Assembly (NCBI RefSeq): GCF_017086465.1
Contig: NZ_CP070961.1
Coordinates: 3,782,001-3,846,000, forward strand
Source of the DNA: Nocardioides sp. zg-1228
Lineage (GTDB): Bacteria; Actinomycetota; Actinomycetes; Propionibacteriales; Nocardioidaceae
Reading direction: 5' to 3'
DNA length: 64,000 nt
Positions 16,815-24,650 of the stretch are shown here, piece by piece. The notes beneath the pieces were generated by a model. That model was not told the DNA's origin, searched no databases, and was given only the letters and a program-made list of their open reading frames with translations. Every line of letters begins with the position of its first letter. Within the stretch, counting starts at the first letter, position 1. Made by a program: the position numbers and the translations under genes.

Positions 16815-17204
16815 ATGCGCTTCGTGACGTGGTTGCTCACCTACGCCGCCGGGCTGGCCGTCGCCGCCTGGATGCTGAAGGGAATCTGGTTCGACGGACC
16901 CGACAGCGGCCAGGCCCAGCTGCAGGAGAAGATCCTGCCGCTGCTCCTCGTGGCGGTGATCCTCGGCCTCGTCTCGACGTTCGTGGAGCCCGTGGTCAAG
17001 CTGCTCTCGCTCCCGTTCATCATCCTGACGCTGGGCTTCCTGCTGCTCGTGATCAACGCGCTGATGCTCATGCTCACCGCCACGCTCGCCGGCGCCTTCG
17101 ACCTCGGCTTCCACGTCGACGGCTTCTGGAGCGCGCTGGTCGGCTCGGTCATCGTGACGGTCGTCGGCTGGGGCGTGCGGGCCGCGCTGCCGGCGCTGGA
17201 CTGA
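16815..17204 (+). CDS. Phage holin family (superfamily IV) membrane protein
   Basis: A 129-residue protein with four predicted membrane helices (about 3-20, 37-58, 62-87 and 103-122) and the family spacing seen in small chromosomal 4-TM proteins annotated as phage holin. It is not part of a prophage here, and the name comes from the Pfam family. Its stop overlaps the ATG of the tyrosine phosphatase gene (TGATG type), so it heads an operon with the phosphatase and the fructosamine kinase. Confidence 0.82.
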   Translation: MRFVTWLLTYAAGLAVAAWMLKGIWFDGPDSGQAQLQEKILPLLLVAVILGLVSTFVEPVVKLLSLPFIILTLGFLLLVINALMLMLTATLAGAFDLGFHVDGFWSALVGSVIVTVVGWGVRAALPALD

Positions 17205-17752
17205 TGCGGGTGCCCGCACTCCCGCCCGCCCGCCGTCCCGGTCGCTACCGGATCGCCCTCGTCTGCCTGGGCAACATCTGCCGCTCGCCCACCGCCCACG
17301 TCGTGCTCGAGGCCCGGCTGGCCGACGCCGGACTCGACGACCGGGTGGAGGTGGCCTCCTCGGGCACCGGCGACTGGCACGTCGGCCACCCGATGGACCC
17401 GCGCGCCGCGGCCACGCTGACGGCGGCGGGCTACGACGCCAGCCGGCACCGCGCCCGGCAGTACGACGCCACCTGGCCCGAGGCGTACGACCTCGTGCTC
17501 GTCATGGACGAGGCCAACCTGGCCGACGTGGGTGGGCGCACCGACCGCGTGGGCCTGTTCCGCGACTTCGATCCGGTCGATCCGGGTGGTGAGGTCCCGG
17601 ACCCGTACTACGGTGGTGACGACGGGTTCGAGGAGGTGCTGGCGATGGTCGAGCGCACGAGCGATGCGATCGTGGCGGCCCTCCCCCGAGCCCTCGACCC
17701 CGACCAGACGAGCGACCAGAGGAGCGACCCGGCGGGCGGGGGCAGGGCCTGA
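17204..17752 (+). CDS. Low-molecular-weight protein tyrosine phosphatase
   Basis: A 182-residue protein with the P-loop CLGNICRSP (Cys 21, Arg 27) near the N-terminus and the general-acid Asp in VPDPYYGG. It is a complete LMW-PTP with a short basic N-terminal extension and a disordered Asp/Gly-rich tail. It dephosphorylates phosphotyrosine, or phosphoarginine in some relatives. Translationally coupled on both sides (shared base with the upstream stop, ATG overlap with the downstream kinase), it may act with the fructosamine kinase in protein repair or signalling. Confidence 0.92.
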   Translation: MRVPALPPARRPGRYRIALVCLGNICRSPTAHVVLEARLADAGLDDRVEVASSGTGDWHVGHPMDPRAAATLTAAGYDASRHRARQYDATWPEAYDLVLVMDEANLADVGGRTDRVGLFRDFDPVDPGGEVPDPYYGGDDGFEEVLAMVERTSDAIVAALPRALDPDQTSDQRSDPAGGGRA

Positions 17753-18615
17753 TGGCTCGCCAGCCGCTGGTCGCCAGGCGTGCCGAGGAGCTCCTCGGCA
17801 CGGCCGTGGTCGCGACCTCGCCCGTGGCGGGCGGCGACATCGCCACCGCGACGCGGCTGCGACTGTCCAACGGGCAGACCGCGCTGATGAAGACGCTGCC
17901 GCACGCGCCCGAGGGCTTCTTCGAGGCAGAGGCCGCGGGCCTGCGGTGGCTGGGCCAGGTCGAGGGCGGGGTGCCGGTGCCCGAGCTGCTGGCCGCGGCG
18001 CCCGACTGCCTGGTGCTGGCCTGGGTGGAGCAGAGCGCCAAGACGCCGGTCGAGGCGGCCGTCACGTTCGGCCAGCAGCTCGCCGTGACGCACGCCGCGG
18101 GCGCCGACGGCTGGGGCCTCGACCACGACGGCTTCATCGGCCGGCTCCCGCTGCCCAACAGGACCGCCGACTCGTGGGCGGAGTTCTACGCCGTGCGCCG
18201 CGTGCTGCCCTACCTCAAGCTCGCCCGCGACCGCGGGGCGATCACCGACACCGACGCCGCCAACGTCGAGGCGGTGATCGGCCGGCTGAGCAGCCTGCTG
18301 CCGGAGGAGGAGCCCGCCCGGCTGCACGGCGACCTGTGGAACGGCAACTGCCTGTGGGGCCAGGACCTCGCCATCCACGTCATCGACCCGGCGGCCCACG
18401 GCGGGCACCGCGAGCTCGACCTGGCCATGCTGCACCTCTTCGGGCTCACCCACCTGCCGCGGGTGATGGCGGCGTACGACGAGGCGCGTCCGCTGGCCGA
18501 TGGCTGGGAGGACCGGCTCGGGATCCACCAGCTGTTCCCGCTGCTCGTGCACGCGTGCATGTTCGGCGGCGGCTACGGCGCCCGCGCCGGGGCGGTCGCG
18601 GCCCGATACGCCTGA
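17752..18615 (+). CDS. Fructosamine kinase family protein
   Basis: A 287-residue member of the FN3K family (aminoglycoside-phosphotransferase fold). It has the catalytic HGDLWNGN at about 192-199 followed by the metal-binding IDPAAHGGHRE motif. It phosphorylates protein-bound ketoamines so that they decompose, a deglycation repair pathway. Bacterial FN3K genes are often next to LMW phosphotyrosine phosphatases, as here with a 1-bp overlap, which supports a linked function. Confidence 0.92.
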   Translation: MARQPLVARRAEELLGTAVVATSPVAGGDIATATRLRLSNGQTALMKTLPHAPEGFFEAEAAGLRWLGQVEGGVPVPELLAAAPDCLVLAWVEQSAKTPVEAAVTFGQQLAVTHAAGADGWGLDHDGFIGRLPLPNRTADSWAEFYAVRRVLPYLKLARDRGAITDTDAANVEAVIGRLSSLLPEEEPARLHGDLWNGNCLWGQDLAIHVIDPAAHGGHRELDLAMLHLFGLTHLPRVMAAYDEARPLADGWEDRLGIHQLFPLLVHACMFGGGYGARAGAVAARYA

Positions 18616-18666
18616 CCCGCGCGCGCTCCTCAGCGTGGCTTCAGGGGGCGGTGGCATCCTTGCGAC

Positions 18667-19362
18667 GTGAGTGAGTCCAGGCCCCGCGTGCTGGTCGTCG
18701 ACGACGACCGCGCCGTGCGCGACTCGCTGCGCCGGTCGCTGGAGTTCAACGGCTACGACGTGGTGCTCGCCGCCGACGGCGCCGAGGGGCTCGTGGCGGT
18801 CGGGTCGCACCAGCCCGACGTGGTGGTCGTCGACGTGATGATGCCGCGGCTCGACGGCATCGAGACGACGCGCGCGCTGCGCGCCGCCGGCAACGACGTG
18901 CCGATCCTGGTGCTGACCGCGCGCGACGCGGTGGGCGACCGGGTCGAGGGCCTCGACGCCGGCGCCGACGACTACCTCACCAAGCCGTTCGCGCTCGAGG
19001 AGCTGCTGGCACGCCTGCGCGCGCTGCTGCGGCGCGTGGTGCCCGACGGCGACGCGGCGAGCGAGGTGCTGACGTTCTCCGACCTCACCATGGACGTCGC
19101 CAGCCGCGACGTCTCGCGCGGCGGGCGCCCGATCGAGCTGACCCGCACCGAGTTCACCCTGCTCGAGATGTTCATGCGCCGCCCGCGCCGGGTGCTCGAC
19201 CGCTCGTTCATCCTGGAGGAGGTCTGGGGCTACGACTTCCCGACCAGCGCCAACTCGCTCGAGGTCTACGTGGGCTACCTGCGCCGCAAGACCGAGGCGG
19301 CGGGCGAGCCACGGCTGATCCAGACCGTGCGCGGCGTCGGCTACGTCCTGAAGGAAGCATGA
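18667..19362 (+). CDS. mprA: OmpR-family response regulator (MprA-like)
   Basis: A 231-residue regulator with a receiver domain (about 6-120; acidic pocket VDDD, phospho-acceptor Asp 56 in VVDVMMP, Lys in TKPF) and a winged-helix DNA-binding domain (about 135-230, ending [14 protein letters not shown]). The strong similarity I recall to mycobacterial MprA, and the histidine kinase downstream, support a cell-envelope stress role. GTG at 18667. The stop overlaps the ATG of a 22-residue micro-ORF rather than the kinase gene, an unusual arrangement. Confidence 0.92.
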   Translation: MSESRPRVLVVDDDRAVRDSLRRSLEFNGYDVVLAADGAEGLVAVGSHQPDVVVVDVMMPRLDGIETTRALRAAGNDVPILVLTARDAVGDRVEGLDAGADDYLTKPFALEELLARLRALLRRVVPDGDAASEVLTFSDLTMDVASRDVSRGGRPIELTRTEFTLLEMFMRRPRRVLDRSFILEEVWGYDFPTSANSLEVYVGYLRRKTEAAGEPRLIQTVRGVGYVLKEA

Positions 19363-19427
19363 ACACCCCACGACGTTGCCCTCCTCCGCTGCGCTCCCCC
19401 GAACAACGCCGCGGGGACCCCGCATGA
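19359..19427 (+). CDS. Micro-ORF 1 coupling response regulator to histidine kinase (22 aa)
   Basis: A 22-codon frame whose ATG overlaps the response-regulator stop (ATGA at 19359-19362) and whose stop overlaps the next micro-ORF ATG (ATGA at 19424-19427). The peptide is Arg/Pro-rich ([10 protein letters not shown], then [12 protein letters not shown]) with no recognised domain. The arrangement suggests a coupling linker carrying ribosomes onward; whether the peptide itself matters is unknown. Confidence 0.5.
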   Translation: MNTPRRCPPPLRSPEQRRGDPA

Positions 19428-19488
19428 ACACCCCACGACGTTCCTCTCCTCCGCTGCGCTCCCCCGAACAACGCCGCGGGGACCCCGC
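19359..19488 (+). repeat. Tandem 65-bp duplication
   Basis: Two copies of a 65-bp unit (19359-19423 and 19424-19488), differing only at two or so positions around GTTGCCC/GTTCCTC. Each begins ATGAACACCCCACGACG and ends GGGGACCCCGC. The kinase start that follows also begins ATGAGCACCCCAGG, resembling the start of a third unit. Confidence 0.95.
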
Positions 19489-19492
19489 ATGA
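19424..19492 (+). CDS. Micro-ORF 2 coupling response regulator to histidine kinase (22 aa)
   Basis: The second tandem copy of the micro-ORF, encoding an almost identical peptide (Ser-Ser replaces Cys-Pro). Its stop overlaps the kinase ATG (ATGA at 19489-19492). Each 65-bp unit changes frame by one, so ribosomes must terminate and restart at every junction. Confidence 0.5.
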   Translation: MNTPRRSSPPLRSPEQRRGDPA

Positions 19493-20889
19493 GCACCCCA
19501 GGCGCGAGCACCACCCGCTCCGACGGGCGTTGGCACTACCGCAGGTCGCTGGCCTCGCGGGTGGCCGTGCTGACCACCGTCGCGCTGGGCCTGTCGATCG
19601 CGCTGATGGCGTTCACCGCGTTCGTGGTGATGCGCCAGCAGATGATGAGCTCGCTCGACCAGTCGCTGCTCAACCGCGCGCACAAGGCCACCGCGTTCAC
19701 GACGCTGTCCAACATCACCGCGTCGGGCGCGCCCGCCTGGATGCTCGGCGCGGCCGACGTGCGGATCATCTTCGTCACCGCCGAGGGACGCACGGTGACC
19801 GGCGACGACGTCCCCGACTTCACCCTCGGCCGCCCGGAGTACGAGGTCGCGACCGGACAGCGCAAGTCGTCGGTGCGCACCCTCGTCACGACCGAGGGCG
19901 AGCGGTTCCGGGTGGCGACCGTGCAGGCCAACAACGGCGCCGCGCTGATCCTGGCGCAGCCGCTCGCGCCCAACGACCGCACGCTCGAGAAGCTCAGCGG
20001 GGTGCTGTTCGTCTTCGGCGCGCTCGGCGTGCTGGCGGCGCTGCTGGCGGGCTGGCTGGTCGCGAGCAACGGGCTCAGACCGGTGCGCCGGCTCACCTCA
20101 GCGGTCGAGCGGATCGCGATGACCGAGGACCTCACCCCGCTGCCGGTGGAGGGCGACGACGAGGTCGCCCGCCTCTCCACCGCCTTCAACCACATGCTGC
20201 TGGCGCTCGGCGCCTCGCGGGACCGGCAGCGCCGGCTGGTCGCCGACGCGAGCCACGAGCTGCGTACGCCGCTCACGTCGCTGCGCACCAACCTCGACCT
20301 GCTGCGCCAGGCCGAGGGCAACTCGGCGCTGCCCGCCGAGGCGCGCCTCGAGCTGCTCGACGACGTCCGCGGCCAGATCGAGGAGCTGAGCGCGCTCGTC
20401 GGCGACCTCGTCGAGCTCGCCCGCGACGAGCCCACCACCCGGGTGGTCGCCGAGGTCGACCTCGCCGAGGTCGTGGAGCGCGCGGTGACCCGCGTGCGCC
20501 GTCGCGCCCAGGGCGTGTCGTTCGACGTCGACCTCGAGGCGTGGCCCGTCGTCGGCGACGCCAGCAGCCTGGAGCGCGCGGTGACCAACCTGCTCGACAA
20601 CGCCGCCAAGTGGAGCCCCCCGGACGGCACCGTGACGGTCCGGCTCATCGACGGCGTCCTCACCGTCGACGACCAGGGCAGCGGCGTCGCGGAGGCCGAC
20701 CGGCCGCACGTCTTCGAGCGCTTCTACCGCTCGGAGGAGTCGCGCGCGATGCCCGGCTCCGGCCTCGGCCTGGCCATCGTGCGACAGGTGGTCGACCGCC
20801 ACGGCGGCCAGATCCAGGTCTCCGAGGCCCCCGGCGGCGGTGCCCGCTTCTCGCTGTGGGTGCCCGGCGTCTCAGTGGCGCGCACCTGA
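19489..20889 (+). CDS. mprB: Sensor histidine kinase (MprB-like)
   Basis: A 466-residue kinase with two membrane helices (about 25-48 and 170-193) bracketing an extracytoplasmic sensor. Next come a HAMP region, a HisKA domain with phospho-accepting His 256 in ASHELRTPLTSL, and an ATPase domain with the N box NLLDNAAKW, DDQGSGV and GSGLGLAIV. It should phosphorylate the upstream response regulator in response to envelope stress, by analogy with MprAB. The start is set by the ATGA junction with micro-ORF 2 and a sequence resembling the repeat. It converges with pabB across 27 bp. Confidence 0.92.
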   Translation: MSTPGASTTRSDGRWHYRRSLASRVAVLTTVALGLSIALMAFTAFVVMRQQMMSSLDQSLLNRAHKATAFTTLSNITASGAPAWMLGAADVRIIFVTAEGRTVTGDDVPDFTLGRPEYEVATGQRKSSVRTLVTTEGERFRVATVQANNGAALILAQPLAPNDRTLEKLSGVLFVFGALGVLAALLAGWLVASNGLRPVRRLTSAVERIAMTEDLTPLPVEGDDEVARLSTAFNHMLLALGASRDRQRRLVADASHELRTPLTSLRTNLDLLRQAEGNSALPAEARLELLDDVRGQIEELSALVGDLVELARDEPTTRVVAEVDLAEVVERAVTRVRRRAQGVSFDVDLEAWPVVGDASSLERAVTNLLDNAAKWSPPDGTVTVRLIDGVLTVDDQGSGVAEADRPHVFERFYRSEESRAMPGSGLGLAIVRQVVDRHGGQIQVSEAPGGGARFSLWVPGVSVART

Positions 20890-20916
20890 CTCGCCGCTCG
20901 TCCCCCGGGGTCGGGC

Positions 20917-22257
20917 TCAGGCAGGCGGAGCGTCGAAGACGCGCAGCAGCCGCTCGGCCTTCCACCCCGCCTCCGCCCACTCCTCGGCGAGGTCGGACCG
21001 CACCGTGATGGCTCCCCCGGTGCCGAGCGTCCAGGTGCCGCCGCCGTCGGTCGTCAGCGACCGGATGACGACCCCGAGGTCGGCCGGGCCGTCAGCGCTG
21101 ATCCAGCCGAACGCGCCGGCGTACGCCCCGCGCGGGGTCGACTCGACCTCCTCGATCACCTGCATCGTGCGCAGCTTGGGAGCGCCCGTCATCGAGCCCG
21201 CCGGGAAGAGCGCCCGCAGCGCGGCGACCGTCGACACGTCGTCGCGCAGGCGCCCGCGGACCGTCGACACCAGCTGGTGCACCGACTCGTAGGACTCGAC
21301 CTGCATCAGCGCCGGCACCTCGACCGACCCGACCTCGCAGACCTGGGACAGGTCGTTGCGCAGCAGGTCGACGATCATCAGGTTCTCCGCGCGCGTCTTC
21401 GGGTCGCGGGCCAGCCGCTCGCGGTGGTGCTCGTCCTCCTCGGCCGTGGCGCCGCGCGGGGTGGTGCCCTTGATCGGCTTGGTCTCCAGGTGCCGGTCCG
21501 CGCCCACGAGGGCATACCTCTCCGGCGAGCTCGACAGCAGCCACGCCCGCGCGCCGGCGACGTCGTGCTGGAGGAAGCCGCTGTAGGGCGCGGGGTTGAG
21601 CCGACGCAGGCGGAGGTAGGCCGACACGGGGTCCAGGTCGGACGTGCGGGAGATCCGGTGGGTGAGGTTGACCTCGTAGGAGTTGCCCGCGTGCAGGTGC
21701 TCCTGGACCCGCGCGTACGCGTCGGCGTACGCGGTGGGTGGGGCGGGTGGGGTGGCCGGAGTGGCGGCCGGGGTCGTAGCGGCCGTCGGGCCCTGACTTG
21801 GAGGGGGAGTCTGACACTTGGAGGGGGTGGCAACCCCCTCCAGGTGTCGGAGTCCCCGCTCGAGCGGGGACTCCGACGACGACGGCCCCGGCGGCGGGTG
21901 GTCGAACACCCGGACCGAGCGGGGGCGCATCCACACGGCGTCGGGGAGCAGGGGGTCGGGGGTGGCGGGCAGGTCGGTGCGGGAGGCGTAGCCGAGGTAG
22001 CCGAACCACTGCTCGCCCGGCGCGATGCGCTCCTCGAGGACGGCGAAGACGTCGTCGCCGACGACCTCGGCGCGGCCGGCGGAGTGCAGGGTCACCTCGC
22101 GCCTGGTCGCCGACCACGAGAGCGACACGTCGTCGTCGTCGAGCCAGCCGATGATGGAGCGGTGCCCCGACCACTCGCGCGCGCCGCCGCCGTCGAGCCA
22201 GAAGCAGCGCCGGTGCGCGTCCGCGACCTCGCGGAAGAAGGCGACGGGGTCGCTCAT
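20917..22257 (-). CDS. pabB: Aminodeoxychorismate synthase component I with in-frame palindromic-element insertion
   Basis: A 446-residue chorismate-binding enzyme that converts chorismate to 4-amino-4-deoxychorismate for folate, using ammonia from PabA. The catalytic domain occupies about 175-446, with IKGTTPRGATAEED, ENLMIVDLLRNDL and PAGSMTGAPK. Residues about 128-149 (SESPLERGLRHLEGVATP and on) are encoded by a double palindromic DNA element also found near 52.7 kb, followed by a Pro/Thr/Ala linker. The insertion sits between the N-terminal domain and the catalytic domain, where it could be tolerated. ATG at 22257 overlaps the pabA stop by 4 bp. Confidence 0.92.
   Translation of the reverse strand: MSDPVAFFREVADAHRRCFWLDGGGAREWSGHRSIIGWLDDDDVSLSWSATRREVTLHSAGRAEVVGDDVFAVLEERIAPGEQWFGYLGYASRTDLPATPDPLLPDAVWMRPRSVRVFDHPPPGPSSSESPLERGLRHLEGVATPSKCQTPPPSQGPTAATTPAATPATPPAPPTAYADAYARVQEHLHAGNSYEVNLTHRISRTSDLDPVSAYLRLRRLNPAPYSGFLQHDVAGARAWLLSSSPERYALVGADRHLETKPIKGTTPRGATAEEDEHHRERLARDPKTRAENLMIVDLLRNDLSQVCEVGSVEVPALMQVESYESVHQLVSTVRGRLRDDVSTVAALRALFPAGSMTGAPKLRTMQVIEEVESTPRGAYAGAFGWISADGPADLGVVIRSLTTDGGGTWTLGTGGAITVRSDLAEEWAEAGWKAERLLRVFDAPPA
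21813..21877. repeat. Double palindromic element inside pabB
   Basis: Hairpin A has 15-bp arms at 21813-21827 and 21834-21848 with one wobble pair and loop TGGCAA. Hairpin B is a perfect 32-bp palindrome (21846-21877) centred on CTCGAG. The two share three bases. A diverged partial copy of the start of hairpin A lies just before it (21794-21808). Both strands are open in frame, and the element is translated in the pabB frame. Confidence 0.95.
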
Positions 22258-22814
22258 CGGAGGAAGTTCCGCACGATGTCCTCGCCGTGCGCCGACAGCA
22301 CCGACTCGGGGTGGAACTGCACGCCCTCCAGGGGCAGGGCCTCGTGGCGTACGCCCATCACCACGCCGTCCTCGCTCCACGCGGTCGCCACCAGCCCCTC
22401 GGGCAGCTCGACCGCCCCCAGCGAGTGGTAGCGCACCGCGGCGAAGCCCTGCGGCAGCCCGGCGAAGACGCCCACGCCGTCGTGCCGCACGGCCGCGACG
22501 TCCCCGTGCGCCGGGGCCAGCCGCCCCACCGTGCCGCCGTACGCCGTGACCAGCCCCTGCATGCCGAGGCAGACGCCGAGCACGGGGCGCGAGGCGTCAC
22601 GCAGCACCGCGGTGCCGACCGAGAAGTCGGCGCGCTGGGCTGGATGGCCCGGCCCCGGGGACAGCACGACGTGCGAGTGCCGCAGCACCTCGCCGGGCGT
22701 CACCTCGTCGTGCTGCACCACGCGCGGCAGGACGCCGCTCACCCGCGCGAGGAGGTGCACCAGGTTCCACGTGTAGGAGTCGTGGTGGTCGACCACGATC
22801 ACGTCCGGCGTCAC
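22254..22814 (-). CDS. pabA: Aminodeoxychorismate/anthranilate synthase glutamine amidotransferase subunit
   Basis: A 186-residue class I glutamine amidotransferase with the oxyanion motif SPGPGHP, nucleophile Cys in GVCLGMQGL and the His-Glu pair in VQFHPESVL. It supplies ammonia to the adjacent chorismate enzyme. The 4-bp overlap with pabB and the lack of other trp genes point to p-aminobenzoate synthesis, though such subunits may serve both pathways. Confidence 0.92.
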   Translation of the reverse strand: MTPDVIVVDHHDSYTWNLVHLLARVSGVLPRVVQHDEVTPGEVLRHSHVVLSPGPGHPAQRADFSVGTAVLRDASRPVLGVCLGMQGLVTAYGGTVGRLAPAHGDVAAVRHDGVGVFAGLPQGFAAVRYHSLGAVELPEGLVATAWSEDGVVMGVRHEALPLEGVQFHPESVLSAHGEDIVRNFLR

Positions 22815-22842
22815 GCAGCGAGGCTAGTGCCTGCCGCGCGCG

Positions 22843-24549
22843 TCAGCGGCGCAGCGCCCGGCAGGCCTCGGACACCGGTTGGTCGCCCGCCTCGCGGCAG
22901 CCGTCGAAGGCGGTCAGCCTCGCCATCAGGTCCTTGACCTCGGGCGACCTCCGCTTGCCGGCGAAGGCGTTGCGTCGCTCGTAGGCGTCCTTCTTGTAGG
23001 AGTAGTACTCGTAGCCCCAGGTGGTCGTGGCCGGGCGCGGGTCGAGGTCGAAGCGCACGAGCAGCCCGGTGCGGCTCCGCACGGCCGTGTAGGAGGGGAT
23101 CCGGTCGAGCTCGGTGCCGCTGAACGCGGCGTCGGGGTCGTTGCCGGTGAGCGACTGCTGGGTGTGCTCGAGGAACGCGTAGGACTGCTGGACCAACGTG
23201 GGCTGCGCCAGGGTCGGCACCAGCGACTGCCCGCTGCGGAACGGCGCCGGCGGCAGGCCGGCGAGCTCCTCGAACGTCGGCGCGAGGTCGATGTTGCTGG
23301 TCACCTCGCGGCGCTTGCCCGGCACCACGCCGGGGCCGGTGACGAGCAGCGGCACCCGCACGTCGGTGTCGTACGGCGTCCCCTTGCCGCGGCCCATGCC
23401 GTTCTGGCCGAGGTGGAAGCCGTTGTCGGAGGTGAGCACGACGTAGGTGTGGGGGCCGACGGCGCCGAGGATCCTCTTCAGCAGCCGGTCGGCGGACTGC
23501 GCCATCCGCGCCCGGTCGCGCAGGTCGCGCACCGCCGCCGACCGCGGCAGCGTCCGGGCGGTGTTCCACGCCCGGGCGGGCTTGCCGTCGGCCCGCCGCG
23601 GCCGGTTCTCCTTGCGCGGGTCGCCGAGACCGGGCAGGTCGGCCGCGGTCAGCTTGTGGCAGGCCACGCGCCCGCAGCTGCGCGGACCGGTGCGGTCGCG
23701 GAACATCGGCGGGAAGAGCGGGTCGCCGGCGTAGTGGCCCTCGGGGTTGGTGCGGTTGTGCGGGGCGTAGAGCGACACCTCGAGGAAGTAGGGCGCGTCG
23801 GAGGCCTCGTTGTCCCGCACGAAGTCCATCGCGAGGTCGCCGATCACCGCCCCGGCGTAGGCCTTGTCCTTGACCGTGCTGCCCGCGCTCGCCGGCGGCG
23901 CGGGGTGCTGCACGAGCTGGAGCCGCTGGTCGACCAGGGTCGTGCTGGCGAAGTCCCAGCCGTCGTAGGCCGAGCCGAAGACCACGTTGAACGTCGTCCA
24001 CCCCGGCACGACCGGCGGCAGCGCGCGGCCCGGCGACCACTCGTACTCGTTGAGGAACTTGCCGATGAAGCCGGTGTGGTAGCCGGCCTCCTGGAGTCGC
24101 ACGTTGAAGGCGCGCTCGGGGTTGCCGTTGGTGTCGTAGGCGGGCCAGCCGCCGAGGCGGGAGGTGCCCTTGTTGGAGGTGTTGGTGAGGACGCCGGTCT
24201 GGTGGGGGTACTGGCCGGTGAAGAAGCTCGAGCGCGACACGCAGCACAGCGAGTCGGTCACGAACGAGTGCGGGTAGCTCGCGCCGGCCTTGCGCATCCG
24301 CTGCACCGAGCGCATCGTCTGCACGAGGTCCATCGAGAAGTCGTCGAGCATCACCACGACGATGTTGGGCCGCTGGGCCCGCGCCGCCGCCGGCACCGCC
24401 TCGGCGACCGCCACGGCGCCGCTGGTCACGCGCGGCGGTGCCACGCCGTCCGGGCCGCGCGAGCCGTCGGTGGTGCCGCCGCTCGCCGCGCCGCATGCCA
24501 TCAGCGCGAGCAGGCACACGCCGGCCCATGCTCCCTTGACGTACCCCAC
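22843..24549 (-). CDS. Sulfatase-family lipoprotein
   Basis: A 568-residue alkaline-phosphatase-superfamily enzyme with a lipoprotein signal (lipobox LMAC, Cys near residue 19). Metal-binding Asp residues lie in NIVVVMLDDFS and a sulfatase-type segment SLCCVSRSSFFTGQYPH holds the candidate formylglycine Cys. The canonical C-x-P-S-R motif has Val instead of Pro, so efficient conversion to formylglycine is uncertain. LTSDNGFHLGQ supplies further metal ligands. It is anchored outside the membrane and may cleave sulfate or phosphate esters. GTG at 24549 has an AGGGGGG ribosome site; ATG at 24582 is the longer alternative. The gene lies downstream of the PhzE-like gene. Confidence 0.85.
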   Translation of the reverse strand: MGYVKGAWAGVCLLALMACGAASGGTTDGSRGPDGVAPPRVTSGAVAVAEAVPAAARAQRPNIVVVMLDDFSMDLVQTMRSVQRMRKAGASYPHSFVTDSLCCVSRSSFFTGQYPHQTGVLTNTSNKGTSRLGGWPAYDTNGNPERAFNVRLQEAGYHTGFIGKFLNEYEWSPGRALPPVVPGWTTFNVVFGSAYDGWDFASTTLVDQRLQLVQHPAPPASAGSTVKDKAYAGAVIGDLAMDFVRDNEASDAPYFLEVSLYAPHNRTNPEGHYAGDPLFPPMFRDRTGPRSCGRVACHKLTAADLPGLGDPRKENRPRRADGKPARAWNTARTLPRSAAVRDLRDRARMAQSADRLLKRILGAVGPHTYVVLTSDNGFHLGQNGMGRGKGTPYDTDVRVPLLVTGPGVVPGKRREVTSNIDLAPTFEELAGLPPAPFRSGQSLVPTLAQPTLVQQSYAFLEHTQQSLTGNDPDAAFSGTELDRIPSYTAVRSRTGLLVRFDLDPRPATTTWGYEYYSYKKDAYERRNAFAGKRRSPEVKDLMARLTAFDGCREAGDQPVSEACRALRR

Positions 24550-24595
24550 TGCCCCCCCTGCCTGTCCCACGTCGGTCACCAAGGGTGACGTCCTC

Positions 24596-24617
24596 GGCAG
24601 GCGTTTCGTTGCCTGCC
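24596..24617 (-). terminator. Possible terminator hairpin after the PhzE-like gene
   Basis: Perfect 7-bp arms GGCAGGC and GCCTGCC flank an 8-nt loop, about 35 bp past the PhzE-like stop on the minus strand. No T-tract follows, so termination is only a suggestion. Confidence 0.35.
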
Positions 24618-24650
24618 ACGCCGGACGAATGTCTAGACGTCTGGTCGACT

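Noticed and set aside
16724-16840. Longer VanZ-like start at 16840
   Set aside because: It would overlap the divergent holin-like gene start, and a clear GGAGGGG site supports 16723.
16815-17204. Prophage because of the holin-family name
   Set aside because: No other phage genes are near; this is a common chromosomal 4-TM family.
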